Of a stretch of DNA of 64,000 nucleotides, positions 28,001 to 43,000 are shown piece after piece. Below the pieces are notes generated by a model, which did no database searches, had not been told where the DNA came from, and saw nothing but the letters and a program-made list of their open reading frames with translations. Position 1 is the stretch's first letter. Every line of letters starts with the position of its first letter. Made by a program: the position numbers and the translations under genes. The stretch is taken from NCBI GenBank assembly GCA_013398175.1, contig VZRZ01007761.1, positions 1-64,000 of the forward strand, read 5' to 3'. Source of the stretch: Climacteris rufus (taxonomy: Eukaryota; Chordata; Aves; Passeriformes; Climacteridae).

Positions 28001-31000
28001 CCCCAGGACCTTTGAGCTGTTGAGTCTGGATAAAAGTCTGATTTTTTTCATTTTTACCTTTCATTTTTATATTTTTTCAGAGTGCACAACTGAGTGAAAT
28101 CATCAGCAGCCTAATTGCTCCACTCAATCTGTCTCCAGCTGCTTCATCTCTTTCATCCAAGACCTGTAGGCACAGACAACTGGTCAATGGCATCTCCTTC
28201 AGGTAGGTGACAGTGTGGTAGTTGTTTTTTTTTTGAGAATAACTTCTGGTAAAGTTATCTATATGGAACTAATAATCACTACAGTATTAAATCAGGAAAA
28301 GAGAGCTGCTTTCTTCAAGCTTCAGGATTTCAAGATTCAAGTCTTGATTGTAAGTTTGGAAATAGTAGGGGTTTGTGTTGTTTCTAAAGCATAATAAAAG
28401 TATAGTCACTGTAACTACATTGAAGTACTGGGAAGATGAATCTGTGAGGTAGTGAAAGAATACAGAAACACACTTGTTCTGATTGTTTGAGACAATGCAT
28501 TCTGTCATAACAAGTGCAGGTTTATTTCTGGAAAACTTAAAAACTAGATTAGTTGAATACATCAGCAATGTCACCTGTGTCTCAGCATGGGTCAGTGTCA
28601 GGGTAGCAACTTCATTAATTTTAAGCAGATCAGTCTTCAATGAAAGGCCAAGTTTGTCTTTGCCATCTACATTTTCAGGAATTCAGAGATACTGCTTTCC
28701 GTTCGAGGTATTTTGTTCTGGGTGGACATACGTCCCACTATGACTGTAGGTTGAAATGAATATTTTAGAAAAATGTTTCTCAGTGCTAGTCCATACTACT
28801 TAGTAATTCTATCTTTTATTCAAAGATTTTAAGTATAGTACAGGCTGTAATAAATACTAGTCTCAAAACACCGTTATGGTAATTGATTACATTACAAAGG
28901 ACCCAGGCATGCTGGATATTTCTCCTGAGATACTTGCAGCGTGATTTCTGAGGATGGAGAGGTTGCTATTATTCACAGGTCTTAATTAGGATCAGGTGGA
29001 TGAAGAAACTGTTCCCAAGTAGAGCTGGGGTGTTGATGGCAGAGCATGCAGCAGAACCTAATTCCCTGGCCCCTGAGTGCAAGAAGAGCCGGCCACACCG
29101 TCTGTTGCAGCTTTGCCGCAGAGGCTGGGCCTCCCCCAAGGAGATTATCGTGAGCAGCTTGGATGGGCAGCTGCTTTAGCTGCCGTCTGTTCCACAGCAT
29201 TGTGGGACTCTGCCCTGAATTTAAGGATGAAGGGGTCCTGGCATGTAACATCCCTTCTCCTGATGTATCAGTTGTTTAGAGATGATGGTAGGGGAAAATC
29301 AGAAGATTCCTCTGAGATTTGGAATAAAAACAGCCCTGAAATAGGAGTTGCTAATAGAGTTGGGTATGTGGACAAAGAGACTAATTTAGGCTGTGTCTTG
29401 AATCTGTGAATTTTTTGTGAGACAGATGAGGAAGAGGTCCTGCTTTTAAAAACTCTTTTGAGGAGTGTGTGAAGTTGACTTCATGATGAGAGACTCTTAA
29501 TGATGTAACTTCAGGCCAGTTCTCTTCTGATTTATTAGGTGCTGTCCAAAGTCAGTCTTTCCATTTCATGACTAAAACATTGTTTGCTAATGGACCACTT
29601 GCTCTAAGGTTGGTTGTTTTCTACTCATGAACTATAAAAGCCCAAAGAAAAATTGTTAGGACTTGGAAGATTTTCTCGTTGCTGTAGCTGGAGTTTGGCA
29701 AGTTAGATGTCAGAAGGGAATCTGAGATACTTTAGGGCTTTCTAGATGCTGTCTTAAAAATGAGTTAAATAGTTAATTTTAATTTTTCACTGCTTATAAA
29801 GTGTTTTGAAATCTGCAAATAAATAGTGTTCCTTGAAGATGTTGATGTGAAAAACACAATAGCTCATGTTTAAAGTAGGTCTAAGCATGAGATGCTTTGG
29901 GGTTGGTAATTGTGGGCTTGCAGTACTGCATGGGCAGTTGCAGTGGAAGTGGATGTGCATGTACAGTTCTTGAATTGTTGACTGAATGGGGGTAACCTTG
30001 AATTGCCACTTGTCAAGGTCTAATTCCATTAGTGCCTTCCTTTTTCTGTGTAGCTTTTCCTTGCACAATTGAACCCATGTGCCAAGATTAGCCCAAAGTG
30101 TTTCACGAAGGTAGATGCTCATAGAAGCAGTTCCCTAAGCTAGTGATAACCACTTTCTTAGGAGGGAAGAGGAAGGAAAAATTGAATATTTCAGGACAAG
30201 TAGTGCCTATCTGATGTCTTGATGTGCAGGTGTGCATCTGGAAGTAAGGTCAAGAGTGAGAAAGGCCAACCTCTGAGCTTTGAAAGGAGCATTCTAGCGA
30301 AGTCGTGACTTTTACATCGACCGTGGTTCATTTTGCTCTTCTGTAGAGTCACGTTTTGAAAACCACTCAAATTAAGAGCAAGCTAAATGGGTATCTCAAA
30401 GCTTGATTGGAAAGTCTTTTCTACAAGTGGCAGGAATACCACAGTGCCATATACTGGAGCTCCAGGCCACAAAGCTGAGATCTCTCTTCATGTGAAGCTG
30501 GAGAGGTGCGTTGCTGCAAGCACAGGAGGGTAAATAGAGCAGTGGTCAGAGACTGCAGAGAAATCACCAAGGGCCTGGGCAGACCACCAGAACAAAGGCA
30601 GGAATCACAGAAGTTGAGGAGCCAGGCTGAGGAGCTTTTTATTCTAATTTCTCTGCCTAAGTTGTCTCTCATGTAAGAGAGAGGTATGTGGAAATCCAGA
30701 AGTTGGGCTTGGGACCATCTGATTTTAAAAATGTTTTTGAGAATTCAGGGAGAGTATTTTAAGAAATCTTTTCCATGGACTGTGAACCTTTTATTTCTTT
30801 CTCAAGCCTTAAAAATGCAGTGTTAACATTAAGAACGTTATGCCTCAGTATTTCAGCCTTTTTCTTGGTACTTACTGGTATGTTCCTTTAAGTACTTTGT
30901 ACCTTCCCTCTGTTAATTAACACATTTTTTTCATGTGTCTGTCTTGCTCATTGGATTGTACTGATGTGTCAAAAAGCTCAAATTCAAGCCCATAAAGCCT

Positions 31001-34000
31001 TGTTACCACACCAGCACAGCATGGGATGGTGTTTAATCACACTTCCATAACAAGCCCTTTTATTCAATAAAAATGTACTGTTAAAAGAATACCACCTGTC
31101 AAAAAAGATTTATAAGTGGCCTTGTGAGAAATTAATTCTCATGTTTTACTGTGTCACAACTTTACTAATAAAACTGTGACTTGTCATAAGACAAAATAAT
31201 AATTTGTGCAGATAGATGACCTGTTATGAACCAAGGCCAAAATACCTTCTAGAGTTGCACTGCTCAGGCAGCTCATAGTTGTGAGCAAGGTCTTCATACT
31301 GTAAAAATAAATGCACACTTGAGTACTTTTTGCAGCAAGCCTTCAACTTTGTAGGCAGATGTTGTTACAGCAACAAAATAAAATCAGGAATACCTGTAAC
31401 AGGGAAGTTCATTCTTCCCATTGAGTCATTCCCACCCAAATGGGAGAGTGTTTTGAATTCTTAGGTTGTGGTGTTGCCTATTCTGGTGCCCTGACAGGCT
31501 GTAGATTGGTGAGAGTGGTGTGAAGTTGTTCTATACATATGTGTAGGGGTTTCTAATGCTCTTGGCCACGTCTTTGCACTTGATCTTGACTCTCTGCACT
31601 TGAAGTGTGTAGAGTTCCTAATTTTGATACAAATGCTTCACAATGAGTTGCAACCCCTACGCTGAATGGTCACTGGTTTGTAAAAGTTTGCTTAGGTTTC
31701 AGTTCTTGAGCAAAACCAGAAAATCTTGGAAGTATTAGAGCAGGATGCTACGTCTCCTTTAGGTTAGCATGACTGCTGTCTTGAATGGAACATCAGTTTG
31801 AAGGGAAATATTGATTGTAACTTAAAACTCATCGGTGTTAAAAATGTTAGAGTTCTTCAGTTTGGAAAAAGCAAAAATTATACATGCTGGAGAGCTTAAC
31901 TTCATCTTGTTTCCATGAGCAGAAAGGTGAACAAGAGCGATAAACTCCCTTTCCTGACCGAACATAGAATTAATCAGCAAGCAAACAAAGCACACACACA
32001 GTTTCCTGACACAGTGTGCTAAAACATCTTGGTGTTTATAAAATCAGCATGAAATCTTGGCCTATGCATGTGGAGCATATTTAACATTTTGTATTTCCTC
32101 CCCCTGTTAATCATGAAACTGCAGAGCTTCGGACAACAGAGAGGTATCCTCTTCAAGCAACTGGTTGCTTGATCATCAGCACATCAAGAAAAGAAAAAGA
32201 GACAGGACAAGACTAAGATCTGTGTCCGTAGCTAACGTGAGCACGTCTGCCCGAACGAGGCCGCTTCTCAGCTTCCAGAAGAGGAAGCTGTACAGAATGC
32301 AGGGTGCCTGTCACTGGAATCAGCAGGTAGGCCCTTGCCTCTCTCCAGAGGGAAACCAGAGCACCCAGCTGCTGGAGTCAGCATGTGTGTGGTGTGGCGT
32401 GCCAGCAGAGCAGTGCATGCTGTGCTGGTTGGTTGTTGCCTTCAGGGACCGTGTGGTGTGTGTGGCAGCAGTACTGGATGTGTCTGCAGGAGCTCAGAGT
32501 AAATGAGTTGAACATAAAAATTAAAGATAGCTCGGGGTCCTGCTTATCAAATCAGTTTGTTGTATGGCTGTCTTTAAAGCCCTTGTACAGTCTTAAGGGA
32601 CAACTTGAGAGCTTCCTTGGGAGGCCTGACTGCTGAGGAGACAGGCTAAATCATTTGCCTGCTTGTTTTCAGAATATTTGTTTTAGCTACAGGAAAGTTT
32701 ACGCAGCTGGTGGCACATTATTTTCTAGGAAATTGAATTGCAATATCTTAATTTTGTTTCCATTTTTGCTGTTTCTGGTTGGTTATATTGCCTTTTTCAT
32801 GACACTTTAAGAATGCTTTAAAACTCTTAGAATTTTCTGTATAACAGAGGAATTAATATTTTAAAATGGAAAAAACCACATTGTCTGTTGTGCAGGGCAA
32901 GGCTATCTTCTTGCATCTGATATTAATAGCATATTGCTGGTAAGAATATATAATGAGTTTAGCTGTGGTGCTTAAAGCAACAGTCTAATTTGGGAGCAGA
33001 GACACTATGAACTCATTCTTTAGAGCAGTGCTAATCCCAAGAGATTTTAATTTCTTTATTTTACTTTGCCTTTTTAAAAGTGTGCAATACTGAGGGAAGT
33101 CTTCCTGTCTCCTCAGCTGTCTAGGATTTACTAAGTGTGCCACTGGTCTGGGGAGCAATTTCCCCTGCAGGGATGTTCTGTGCTGATTCAGCATTCTCAG
33201 CAAAGTGGCAGAAGCGTCCTCATTTTAGCAAGATACTTCATTGGAAAACTGTCCAGCTTCTTACTACTTTGAGCTGCCAGCTTCCTGGCAGGGGGGCTTA
33301 AAGACTTGGCAGCCTGCCTGGAGGATTTGGAGCTGGGGGAGTGGGAGTGGAGAGTGAGTTTGGGAGCTCTACCTTCTCCTAGATACTTGCATGAACCAGG
33401 GGGACTGTTGTGGACTTGGGCTTAATGTTTCCCATTCAATGCTGTCACAGAGGTTGGAGGCCTCATGCCCTGGGGCTGATGTTTCCAAATGCTTCTTGCA
33501 GCTGTGGAGATGGCTCCTCAGCAAGATACTCCAGGACTTTCCCTTCCTTCTGCTTCAGTGTGAGGGGTTTTCACTCCAGATGCAGTTTCTAAACAACAGG
33601 CCTTTCTGGAAGCCTCTGTCTTGCAGGCTCAAGTATTTCATATTCTACAAGCTCTGCCTATGTCACTGTGTATTGAGAAGCGGGCCAGAGTTAGTGAAGC
33701 TCAGAGAATATGAGTAAAGGCTTGTGATCAGAAACTTCACTTTTGTAGCCTGGCAGCAGGAATTCAAGGGAGAGTTTACATTTTTACCTTCAACCAGCCG
33801 TAGACCTGGGCTGTTCTGCATACTTCATAGTTTACCTCGACTTGTAGACTGCAAAGATAGGTTTGTAATTAACCTTTGGCTGTAGATTGCAAGCAAAAAG
33901 TGCATTTTTAGATTACTAGTTAAGGCTTCAGGTATTGGAGCTGGTGGAGCTGTGAGTCTGCTCCATGCTCTTGACATCTCTGGTGCTGGGTTACCTTATA

Positions 34001-37000
34001 CTAACCCAGCTTCAGTGTCTCTCTACCAAAAGTTCATGGATGTCCCAAAAACGGTGGTAAAACATCCCTGTAGGGAATGCTGTTTATGCTTACTGCAGGT
34101 CTCAGCTCAAAACCCTGTGTTTAGACTCTGCTTTTGAATATCCTTTCCATGGGGAAGTTCACCAAGAGGCAGTGTGAAGGACTACATCCTGATTCAGATA
34201 GATTCAGATACAGACAGATTCTGTATTCCCTGTTCCTTGAGAAAATAAGAGGTGGTGGCAGCAATCGAATTGTCAGCTTCAGTCTTCATGCAAGTGCCAA
34301 ACTCAATTAAGGTTTTCAAAATTAAGGCAAAGCAAGGAACAGAGCCTCTCACACAGTGTTGTTGAAAAACAGAGGATCAGGGATTCAGCTGGGGAAGTGA
34401 TAAAATTACACTGGACATTTCCAGCACATTATGACAATCAAACCTAAATGGGTATTGAGGCTTTAAATTAAGAGTCATCAGCAGTGTATCGTTTCATTCA
34501 ACAAATCTTACTCTAACAGGCCCTGTCACTTTCTTTGTCCTGCACTGGCTACACTTGGTTACCCAGCTGTTGATGAGATGGCTCTGCCTGTAGTGAAAGA
34601 GCACTGGCCATCAACCCAGGCTGGCTTCTGGATTAGACAGATGTCTAAGGGTAAGAGTGCAAAATGGGGAATGCTTCTGGGATTGATACCTAGTTTTCTT
34701 TGAAAATGCATTTCTATTCCCCAGAGTAATCCAGCACATTTCCTCTGGTCTTTCACAGAAAAAATGAGTTACTTCTTAGCACATGGAAAACAGTTGGATT
34801 TTTAATGTAACGTTAGTGTGCCATCTCTAGCCAGTGCCTCTCCCATATTTCCTCAAGTTTGACATATTTATATAACTCCTGGTACCACAGTCTGTGGGGA
34901 CCCCTATTTTTTTAAGGTCTCTGGCCTGAAAACAAGCTGGAGCTAGGGGAGACTTGCAGCAGATGTGGAGCTGACAGAGACCAGCTTGCCAAAGTCAGAG
35001 AAAACTGAATCTTCTGAATGTTGCAGCTCCTGCAGCAGCTTTCTCACAGTGCTTGAGTCAAACAGCCAGCGAGCAGTGCCTGGCAGTGCTGAGGGACAAT
35101 GCTGCAGAGTAATTTGAGCAAGGTGGTGACTAAAGAATTCTGACCAGAGAATCACAGCAGAATGCAGACTTCATGTGTGGGACATTAGAAATGCTGGGAT
35201 AGCTTTGAGGAATTTGCAGTTGGGTTTTCTTTGCAGTGACTGGTTGTACCTTTGTGCATCTGAATGGCAGTCAGAGTGTCGTCCCTCACATCTCTTCAGA
35301 TTCATTAGGGAATCTCGTTCTCCCTCTTCACCCCCCAACATCCATGTTAGGAAAAGTATGGTATGAAACTGTGAAGTGCTATGCCATCTGTCAGTTCATA
35401 AGGTCACTGGGAAGACAGCCACATTTTTTCTCTTATCTGCTGCCATGCCACATACATTCACAATGAGTACGTAGTGACCTAGTAGCCTCCCGCTGCCTGT
35501 GGAGAGATGCCCTACATTGTCCTCTACTTTGCTGTGCTTTCCTGAGGAGGACTACACCTTCCCCTGCTGTGCTAATTAAGTAATGCTTACACAGGGTAGT
35601 ATCTAAAAGATAATACAGAACTCTGTGAATCTCTAGAAGACCTTCTAGACTGACAAGATAGACTGCAGATAAATGAAACAGGATGCAGGGTGTCTGGTTT
35701 ATCTGTCACCATCCAATATCCTCAGGAACTTGAAGCATCCTTCAGGGCCAAGTCTGTTTGTCCTCTAATTCAGAATGACTAAGTACCACAGATGATCCCT
35801 GAGTCATCATTTGGCCGTGCAATCTGTTTTGTATCTTTCTTCTTCATCTAAATAGCTTGGTAAGAGCTTAGGCCATTTCTTGATTGTGAGTCATGCACAA
35901 TAAACCCTAGGATTGCAGTCTGTGCTTCAGTCTAGAGGCTATGATTGTAGTGGTGCATTTCTTCAGCATGGTGTTTGAATGAATATTAAAACTTGCAGGA
36001 CAGCACAGAGGAGTAAGCTGCAGGTATGCCCTCGTAGGAGGAGACAACGTTTGCAGGTGGCAGTTGGAAGTCTGAGAGTGCTTCATCTGCCCCTCGTTTG
36101 TGTTGTTACAGCTGGCAAGTCAAACCCTCTGGGTCGTTGTCTTCTCCTATGAAATGGGTGCAGTGTGGTTTCAATGCTAAGAAAGAAGGCCAAAAGTATC
36201 TCAACATTAAAACCAAGAAAGTCTGTAAGTAGCAGATCGGTGTCAGGATTGTAAGACACAAACACCCATTGAATCATTTCCCAGTGGTTGTTACATTTAT
36301 AGCTGCTCCCTCCCCACCCCCAGATTCTCCAGTCTAATGCCTGGTGCTTCTGCAAATGCTTTTCCTATAGTGAGGAAAATAGTAGCTCTCTCTCCTGCTA
36401 TTTTTTTGCTATTTTCTCCTGCTACTCCTTCTGCACTTGAAGGAACTAAATTATTTGTGAGATACTAAAAGTTCTAAAAGCAGACAAGTGTTGTACTAGT
36501 CAGAAACTCTCAGAGAGGTCTTTGCTTAGCTGACATGCCCTGATGTTTTCTTTTCTGCTGTTTAATCTATGTGACTTGCTGCGGGATTTTTTTGGTAACA
36601 AGGAATTTGTTTTGCCAGTATATTTCATTTGTTAGTTTCTCATTTAACATGACTTTTTTCAAGTTATGTTTTGCCAAGAGATGTCTTTGAGGCTATGTAG
36701 AGTTTTAATCTATGAAAACTTCCTACAGCTCTAAATAAAGGTAAGAGACAATAGAGCAGTGAGATTGGAGTACTGTCAATTTTGCTCCTGTCTGTTTCTT
36801 TGCAGAGTTGTAGAATGTGGTGGGATTTTTAAATGTGAAAATTCTTGTTGTATTTATATCTCCACCTGCTGGAGAAAGAGTTGGTTGTGGGGACTGAGGC
36901 ATGTATGTGGAGAAAATCGAATTCAAATTGGCAAAGGTGTCAGCACCCTGAGAGTTGGGAATTGAGGTGCAAAAGCTGGTTTTGGGTACCACAAGCAAGG

Positions 37001-40000
37001 TTGATATAATATTGCCAACTCTTGCAGTTGCATATTGCCACATTATTTTCTCTGCAGTCTCAACTGGGAGTTAAGTAAGAGCAGAAGAATATCTGCTTTT
37101 GTTTAGTGGTTTGGAAAAAAAAAAAAAAGAGGATAAAAAAAAGTCAGTGTGTGTGTCCAGAAGGCTCCAAAACAGACAGGAGAAAAGTATTTAAATTCTA
37201 GGGTATGAGTTTCTTAGTTTGATCTAATTCTCATGCTGGTTCTGTGATTTTTCTGTTCAGAAGCATTCTCAGTGCATGCCTAGGGCCAGTGGTACTTTTA
37301 GTTGGTGCCACTTGCTAAATACCTGTGGGTCTTTCCTCAAGTCTTGTTAATTTTCATTTTTTGGAAAGAGTAGGTTTTTATATGTTTTATATATATTATA
37401 TATATACACACACACACAGTTATGATTTGTATTATATCCAGCATGCAGAGCCTTTATCTTTCTTGCTAAATGTCTGCAATTTGCTAGAGGTCTAGCAAAC
37501 CCAGTGAGGTGGAAAGAAGTTGCACTGAGCGGAGTCCCCTTCCTTGGTATCCCTAGACACTGGCTCCAGCACCTGCTTCAGCACCTGGCATTTCTGACTT
37601 CTGAAAAGCCATGAACACAAGGAATGTTGTTTTGTTGCCAGGTCTGCAAATGGGTTTGATGGAAGTGGTGTGGTACCTCTGTGGACATGTCAGTCTTCTG
37701 GTCTGGGGAGCAGAATCCCTTGGTTAACCAAGGTTGTAGGTAAAAATAATAGTTGATGACATTACTACTTTAACCCTGAAAGTTATAATAGAAGGCCATA
37801 TTTTAGTTAAAAGTCAGTGAAACCTGAGTGGGAAAAGAAGACATTCTCGTATGCATTCAGCTGTTCTGAATGTGTGACAAGACTTTTGTGTACTAGGGAG
37901 GGAGGGAGGGAGGAACAACACCTCTGGCTTTGCAATTCTGTGATACTCTGTGATATTCTGTGATATTCTGTGCCAGTAGAACCTCTCTGAGGTTTGTGCA
38001 AGCCAGTAAGCCTGTGAATCCTTTTTTTTTTTTTCAGAATGAAAAATCTTTGTGCTTTCCTCAGTCTTGCACCTTTAGCTTAGTGACATTTCTGTGGTGT
38101 TTTACTGATCACATTTACTCTTAATTTCTACATGTCATTTTTGAGAAGTTATCCCTGTGGATTAATGTAGATTTCTTTCTTTTGGTTTAACTGGTCAAAG
38201 ATTAAGCACTAACCTTAATTTTCCAATTGATTTTTTAGTTGAACAATAGGTCTTTATTTCAGGATGTAGAAGACAGCATGCACTTCTTACAGGGTAGGTG
38301 AAAGTCCCATTGGCTAATTTCAGGACTGAAGAAACTAAACCCCATGTATACTTAGGAGAGGTGGGTGATCTCTGAGAACAGTAGAAGCTGTCACTCCTTG
38401 TAGAACACTGACCAAAATATCTGAATTTGAGACAAGCTGGGTGCTCAGGAAGTTTTCATTAGTGTCTTATGAAACTCCCCATTCTCTTCTTGGTCTCTGC
38501 CATAGGTTCTGCCACTTTATTGTTATTGACAACTTCAGAAGGGCCAGAGGCAGATGAATTTGTGTACATTCTGGGACAGCTTGCTTCCGTGTTCCTGGCC
38601 TGTATGTTTGACATGCACAGAAACTGCATCTGGAAGGGAGGGTCTGACATACCCTCAGCACTATCTGTTGTGCCCCTGCCACTGGAGGGCTGTCTTAGAT
38701 GCTTTGCCCACCTTCTCTCCCACTACCTTTTAATAAGAGAAGAGATTAACCCTTCACTGCACGTGTATTGTGTGTTGCCCAAAAGCACTCTGCACTGAAG
38801 ACCTGCACTTTTACCTTGTGGAAGAAGAGGGTTTATGGAACTGTGTGCCCTGCCAGGGGGTCGTAGCTCTGCTCAGAGCAGGTGCTTGGCTGCAGAAGAG
38901 GGAGGCCATGGAGAAGTGGAGGCTGCAGAAGAGGGAGGCCATGGAGAAGTGGAGGCTGCAGAAGAGGGAGGCCATGGAGAAGTGGGCTGCCCTTAAGAGA
39001 GGTGCTAAAGCAGCGAGGCAGGCAGGTAACTGGAGCAGGCAGGTAACGTGCTGCTCCCTTGGTTTGTTCTGTCCACAGCACAGGATTGAAAGCTGGCACG
39101 CTTGGTGTTCCAAGGGGAGTTGTCAGCCACCCACACAGAGGTTCTCTCGAATCCCTTCATTAAATCTCTGCGGTTGGCTGCCCATTTACTGAAGAACAGT
39201 TACTACTGAGGGAGATAGCTCTTCTTTGATATTGCTGAAAAGTTCTGAGGGTGTGTTTGTACAGACTATAAATGCATTTTACTTGCCTTTTTGGGCTTAA
39301 TAAGAGTAAACAGGAGCAGATGTGACAGGTATTCAGCAGAGCATGTTTGAGTTAATTAACTTACTGGATTAATAGACGTAATTGAACTGTAGCTCTGCAT
39401 TGTTACACTTAGGCATGTTTCCAAAAATGGTAGGAGTTTTAGTGATCAGTAGCTGAAACCACAAAGTGAGGATTCACTTCAGATTTTTTTAACTGGGAGC
39501 ACAAAATACTTTTCAGTTATGGCATGCTTCGTAGACTCACACTTTTTTGTCTGCAGAAGGATGGGATGGCCAGTAGTGTTCAGCCTTCTGACCCTTCAAG
39601 AACAGAGGCATGAGCCAGGTGTGCTTTGTCTAATGCATCAATTTGTCACAAGCAAGTGCAAGAATTGTTTTGAATATCAAAATTAATTGCTCTCTATATT
39701 TTCTGTAACCCAGTAAAACAGTACTAAGGGGGAAAAATCCAAGTTTAAAAGTCATAATACTTGAGAAAATTGGGTTCTGTTGGTTCACCCCATTCCTTTT
39801 CATAAGTTTCATAAATTTAAACTGGAGTTGCTATCTTAGTTGAATATTTAAACCTTGCACACTCCTGACTTCCTCTTAAATACAGTGTATTTTCTTTTCT
39901 CTAATACATTGAATTTTATGTTACATTATTCTTCATATCTTCTTGAGCTCAGGAAGCAGGAGATTTTGTATTTCAGTAATGAAGAAAAATATTTCAGGAA

Positions 40001-43000
40001 ATGTATGTGGTCTGTAGCAGGGAGAAAGGGGAAAATTGATAGTTTAGTAATCTCTCTTGCTTTCTGAAGCATTGTCATTGTGGTCAGGTTTGCTGTAGAG
40101 GCCTGTCTTCTAAAAGCTTTGGACCATGATGTTCCTGAAACCCCTCACTGCTGTGGCTGAATGGATATATTTGTGGGTTTGTTTTCAGTTGGGTTTTGTG
40201 GATTTTTTTTGTTGCTCTGTTAAAATTTCAGTAGTTGATGGTGTAAAAGGCAGTTGGATTGCAAACTGTGATCCATTTGGAATTGAAAGCAGGGAGAGTT
40301 TAGTTTGCTAATAAACAGTTCTTCCATTTTGTTTCAATAAAAGTTGAAGCACTTGCTTTGAGCAACATGCTTTAATTCCAGTGCTAAGGGCTCCTGAATT
40401 TTTTTCATCAAGAGCTGATTAATTCAACATTCCTAACAAACATCATGATTTCACTAACTCAGCATTTTTCAGTGGAAAACTACTCCATCAGAAATTTAAA
40501 CCAGATCTGGTAGCTAGGAACAGAGACACTGCCAGATTTCTTAGCTTTTTTTCCCTAGTAGCTTCACAGGCATTTAAATAAAATTGCTCTTGCTTCTAGA
40601 AAGGCTGTATTTTCTTTTGGATTACAAACTGGCTTAATGAAAGATTTCATTATTTAGGTGTTGATGCCAGAGCATTCAAAGCACTAATGCACAAATTCAG
40701 GCGTAATTCCCACCACAGGCAAGTTGAAGAAAAGAATTTTGCATTTACTGATATTGGCAAATGGATTTTAATATAGTTTCAAAATGAATTGTGACTGTGG
40801 AGGTTGTTTGACCATGTATGTGTGTTTTTGAGCAGGCTCAGCTTTAAGTTACAGTCTAGATGTGTTTGGGGATACAGTGAATTAAAGCAAAAAAAAGTGA
40901 GTCCAGGACTAAAGGTCTGGATGTCTTGGTCTTAGCTATATACTTGGTAGGTAATTTTACTGATTAGTGTTTGGGAATTTATTTTTAAAGAATAAGAGAT
41001 TTATTTACTTTAATGGGGATTCACTTCTGTTAAAAAAAAAAAAGGACAAGCATAAATGGTGCCATTGCAGCTTAAATAGTAGAGATTTAGGAAGCTACTT
41101 CATTTCTAAAAACCAGATATCAAGAGGAAATATGCTTTTGTGCATTTTTGAAAAGCAAGCCCTTAGTGTATTGAGGTAGAGCAACTACCTAAAAGCTCTT
41201 TAAGCTTGAGTGTAATGATCCATATAATGGAAAACATTAGGTTTGCTTTAGCATTTATCCCTCTAGTGTTTCCAAACACAGGACCCAGTTCTGCCAACAG
41301 TTTATGGATGTTTAAAGTTTAGCAGATGAAGAGTCCCATATGTGTGTCACAGGAAAATAACAACGTTGATTTGAAGGAGTCCTGGGCTAGAAAATAATTC
41401 CTTCACAGTTAAGTTGAAAGTACTTGTGCATACACCTGTGTATGGAGATCAAGGTGGATTTAGGACTGTTAATGTTTTCCTGTGGGAAAAAAAGCTAAGT
41501 ACAAGAACCCTCCCCCACACCATCACTGTGTTCTCTGCTCCAGCATCAGAACATGCTTACTTGATTTCAGTAATTCTGAGTTACAGTACCAGTGTAGGGA
41601 ACTTCTCAGCTGAGAAGAAAGGAAGAGGAAGAAAGGGGAACTTCTTGATGGAATATTTTCTGAGATAATGTGGATTGTGAATATTGATGCCATGTGACAG
41701 AAAGACTGCTTTCAGTAAGTGGAGGGGGCTTCATGTAGTACATGTGATCACTGCATCACTAACACATGAATGGCACTGTTAAAATGCAGCCTGGAGTATT
41801 TCTGGAAGGAGGAAGCAGCTGGAGAGATTTCTTGGATTCAGAAAGCAGAAGTACAGAAAATACAAGTAATGTTTATGGACAGTCTTGCCTTTCATGACCT
41901 GCTATGTGTTTCCATTCTATAAAAATTCAAAAGAAAATGTCATATTCCTTCTTAGTTTTTGACACTGGAACTGTTTTCCAGGGGATGATAAATGTGATTG
42001 TTGGCACAGTGATAGGCTGAGATCCTTGAAGTACTCCAGTGCCCCCTTGTCTCTCTTCCCACTTGTAGGATCTGCAGCATTTGGCAAAGTATCAAAAACT
42101 TGTGGGAAGCCTTTAAAAATGTCAGTATCTTTGGGGTTATTACCACCAGTATCCAGTAAGAAACATTATTTCCTTGCAGTACTTTTTGCAGCATATTCTG
42201 AAGCACAGAGTACTGTTTGCTACTCTCTTGTAGCATCACATTTAATTCTTTCCTTCTGTCTTTCAGAGCTCAATGTATGGCCTGCACTCTGCTGCTTATT
42301 GCTGCCCATTTTCACTCTGCCTTTTGCCTCAGTCCTGCTACCTCACACCTAGCAGTTCTGTGCCATCCATCATTTTACCTTCCATACTATAACGAGCCTT
42401 GCAGCTAAGCAGCTAAATTAATCTTTCTTCACACCTCTCCTCTTTCTAGTAATTCCTGTTACTACCTATTAATCAATCCTTAATGCATCCCTCTCTGTGT
42501 TTAGTGCTGTATATCTTCATGTTGCTTATCTGATGTTTAAATTATAACGAGGTGAAGACTTTGCCCTCTTGCTTTGTGTGAGTCCACAGCGTGTTCAAAA
42601 TGTGTAATAGAGTTTCTTGCATTACAATGTGTGATCTCAAACTGTCCAGAAATACTGATACTGATAATCTTCCTAAGGGGGGTAAATGAAGGAGACTCCT
42701 CTATTTAGTCTGGTGTTAGGTTTGTTGGTGCATTTATATCATGCCTGTTGTGCTGGAATTAAATTTTAAAGGGTGTTGTTTGTCATAGGATAGACCAAAA
42801 TAATGCTGGAAACAGTTACTTTTTACCTGAAAGCCTTGACAGCCATTTCCTGGTCCTAATTGAAGGGGATGGGGGTTGTATTCTTTGTATTGTGCACTGT
42901 GGTCCATAATAAGTGAAAGTAAGTCATATTAGGCTATCTGAAGATTGCTGGAACATTCTTCCCATTCACATATTAAAGTGTCACTGAGTTGTTGCTTTGT

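Noticed and set aside
37935..37972. A CR1 retroposon insertion
   Set aside because: Only the tandem tail-like repeat is present. No CR1 3' UTR or reverse-transcriptase sequence could be recognised beside it.
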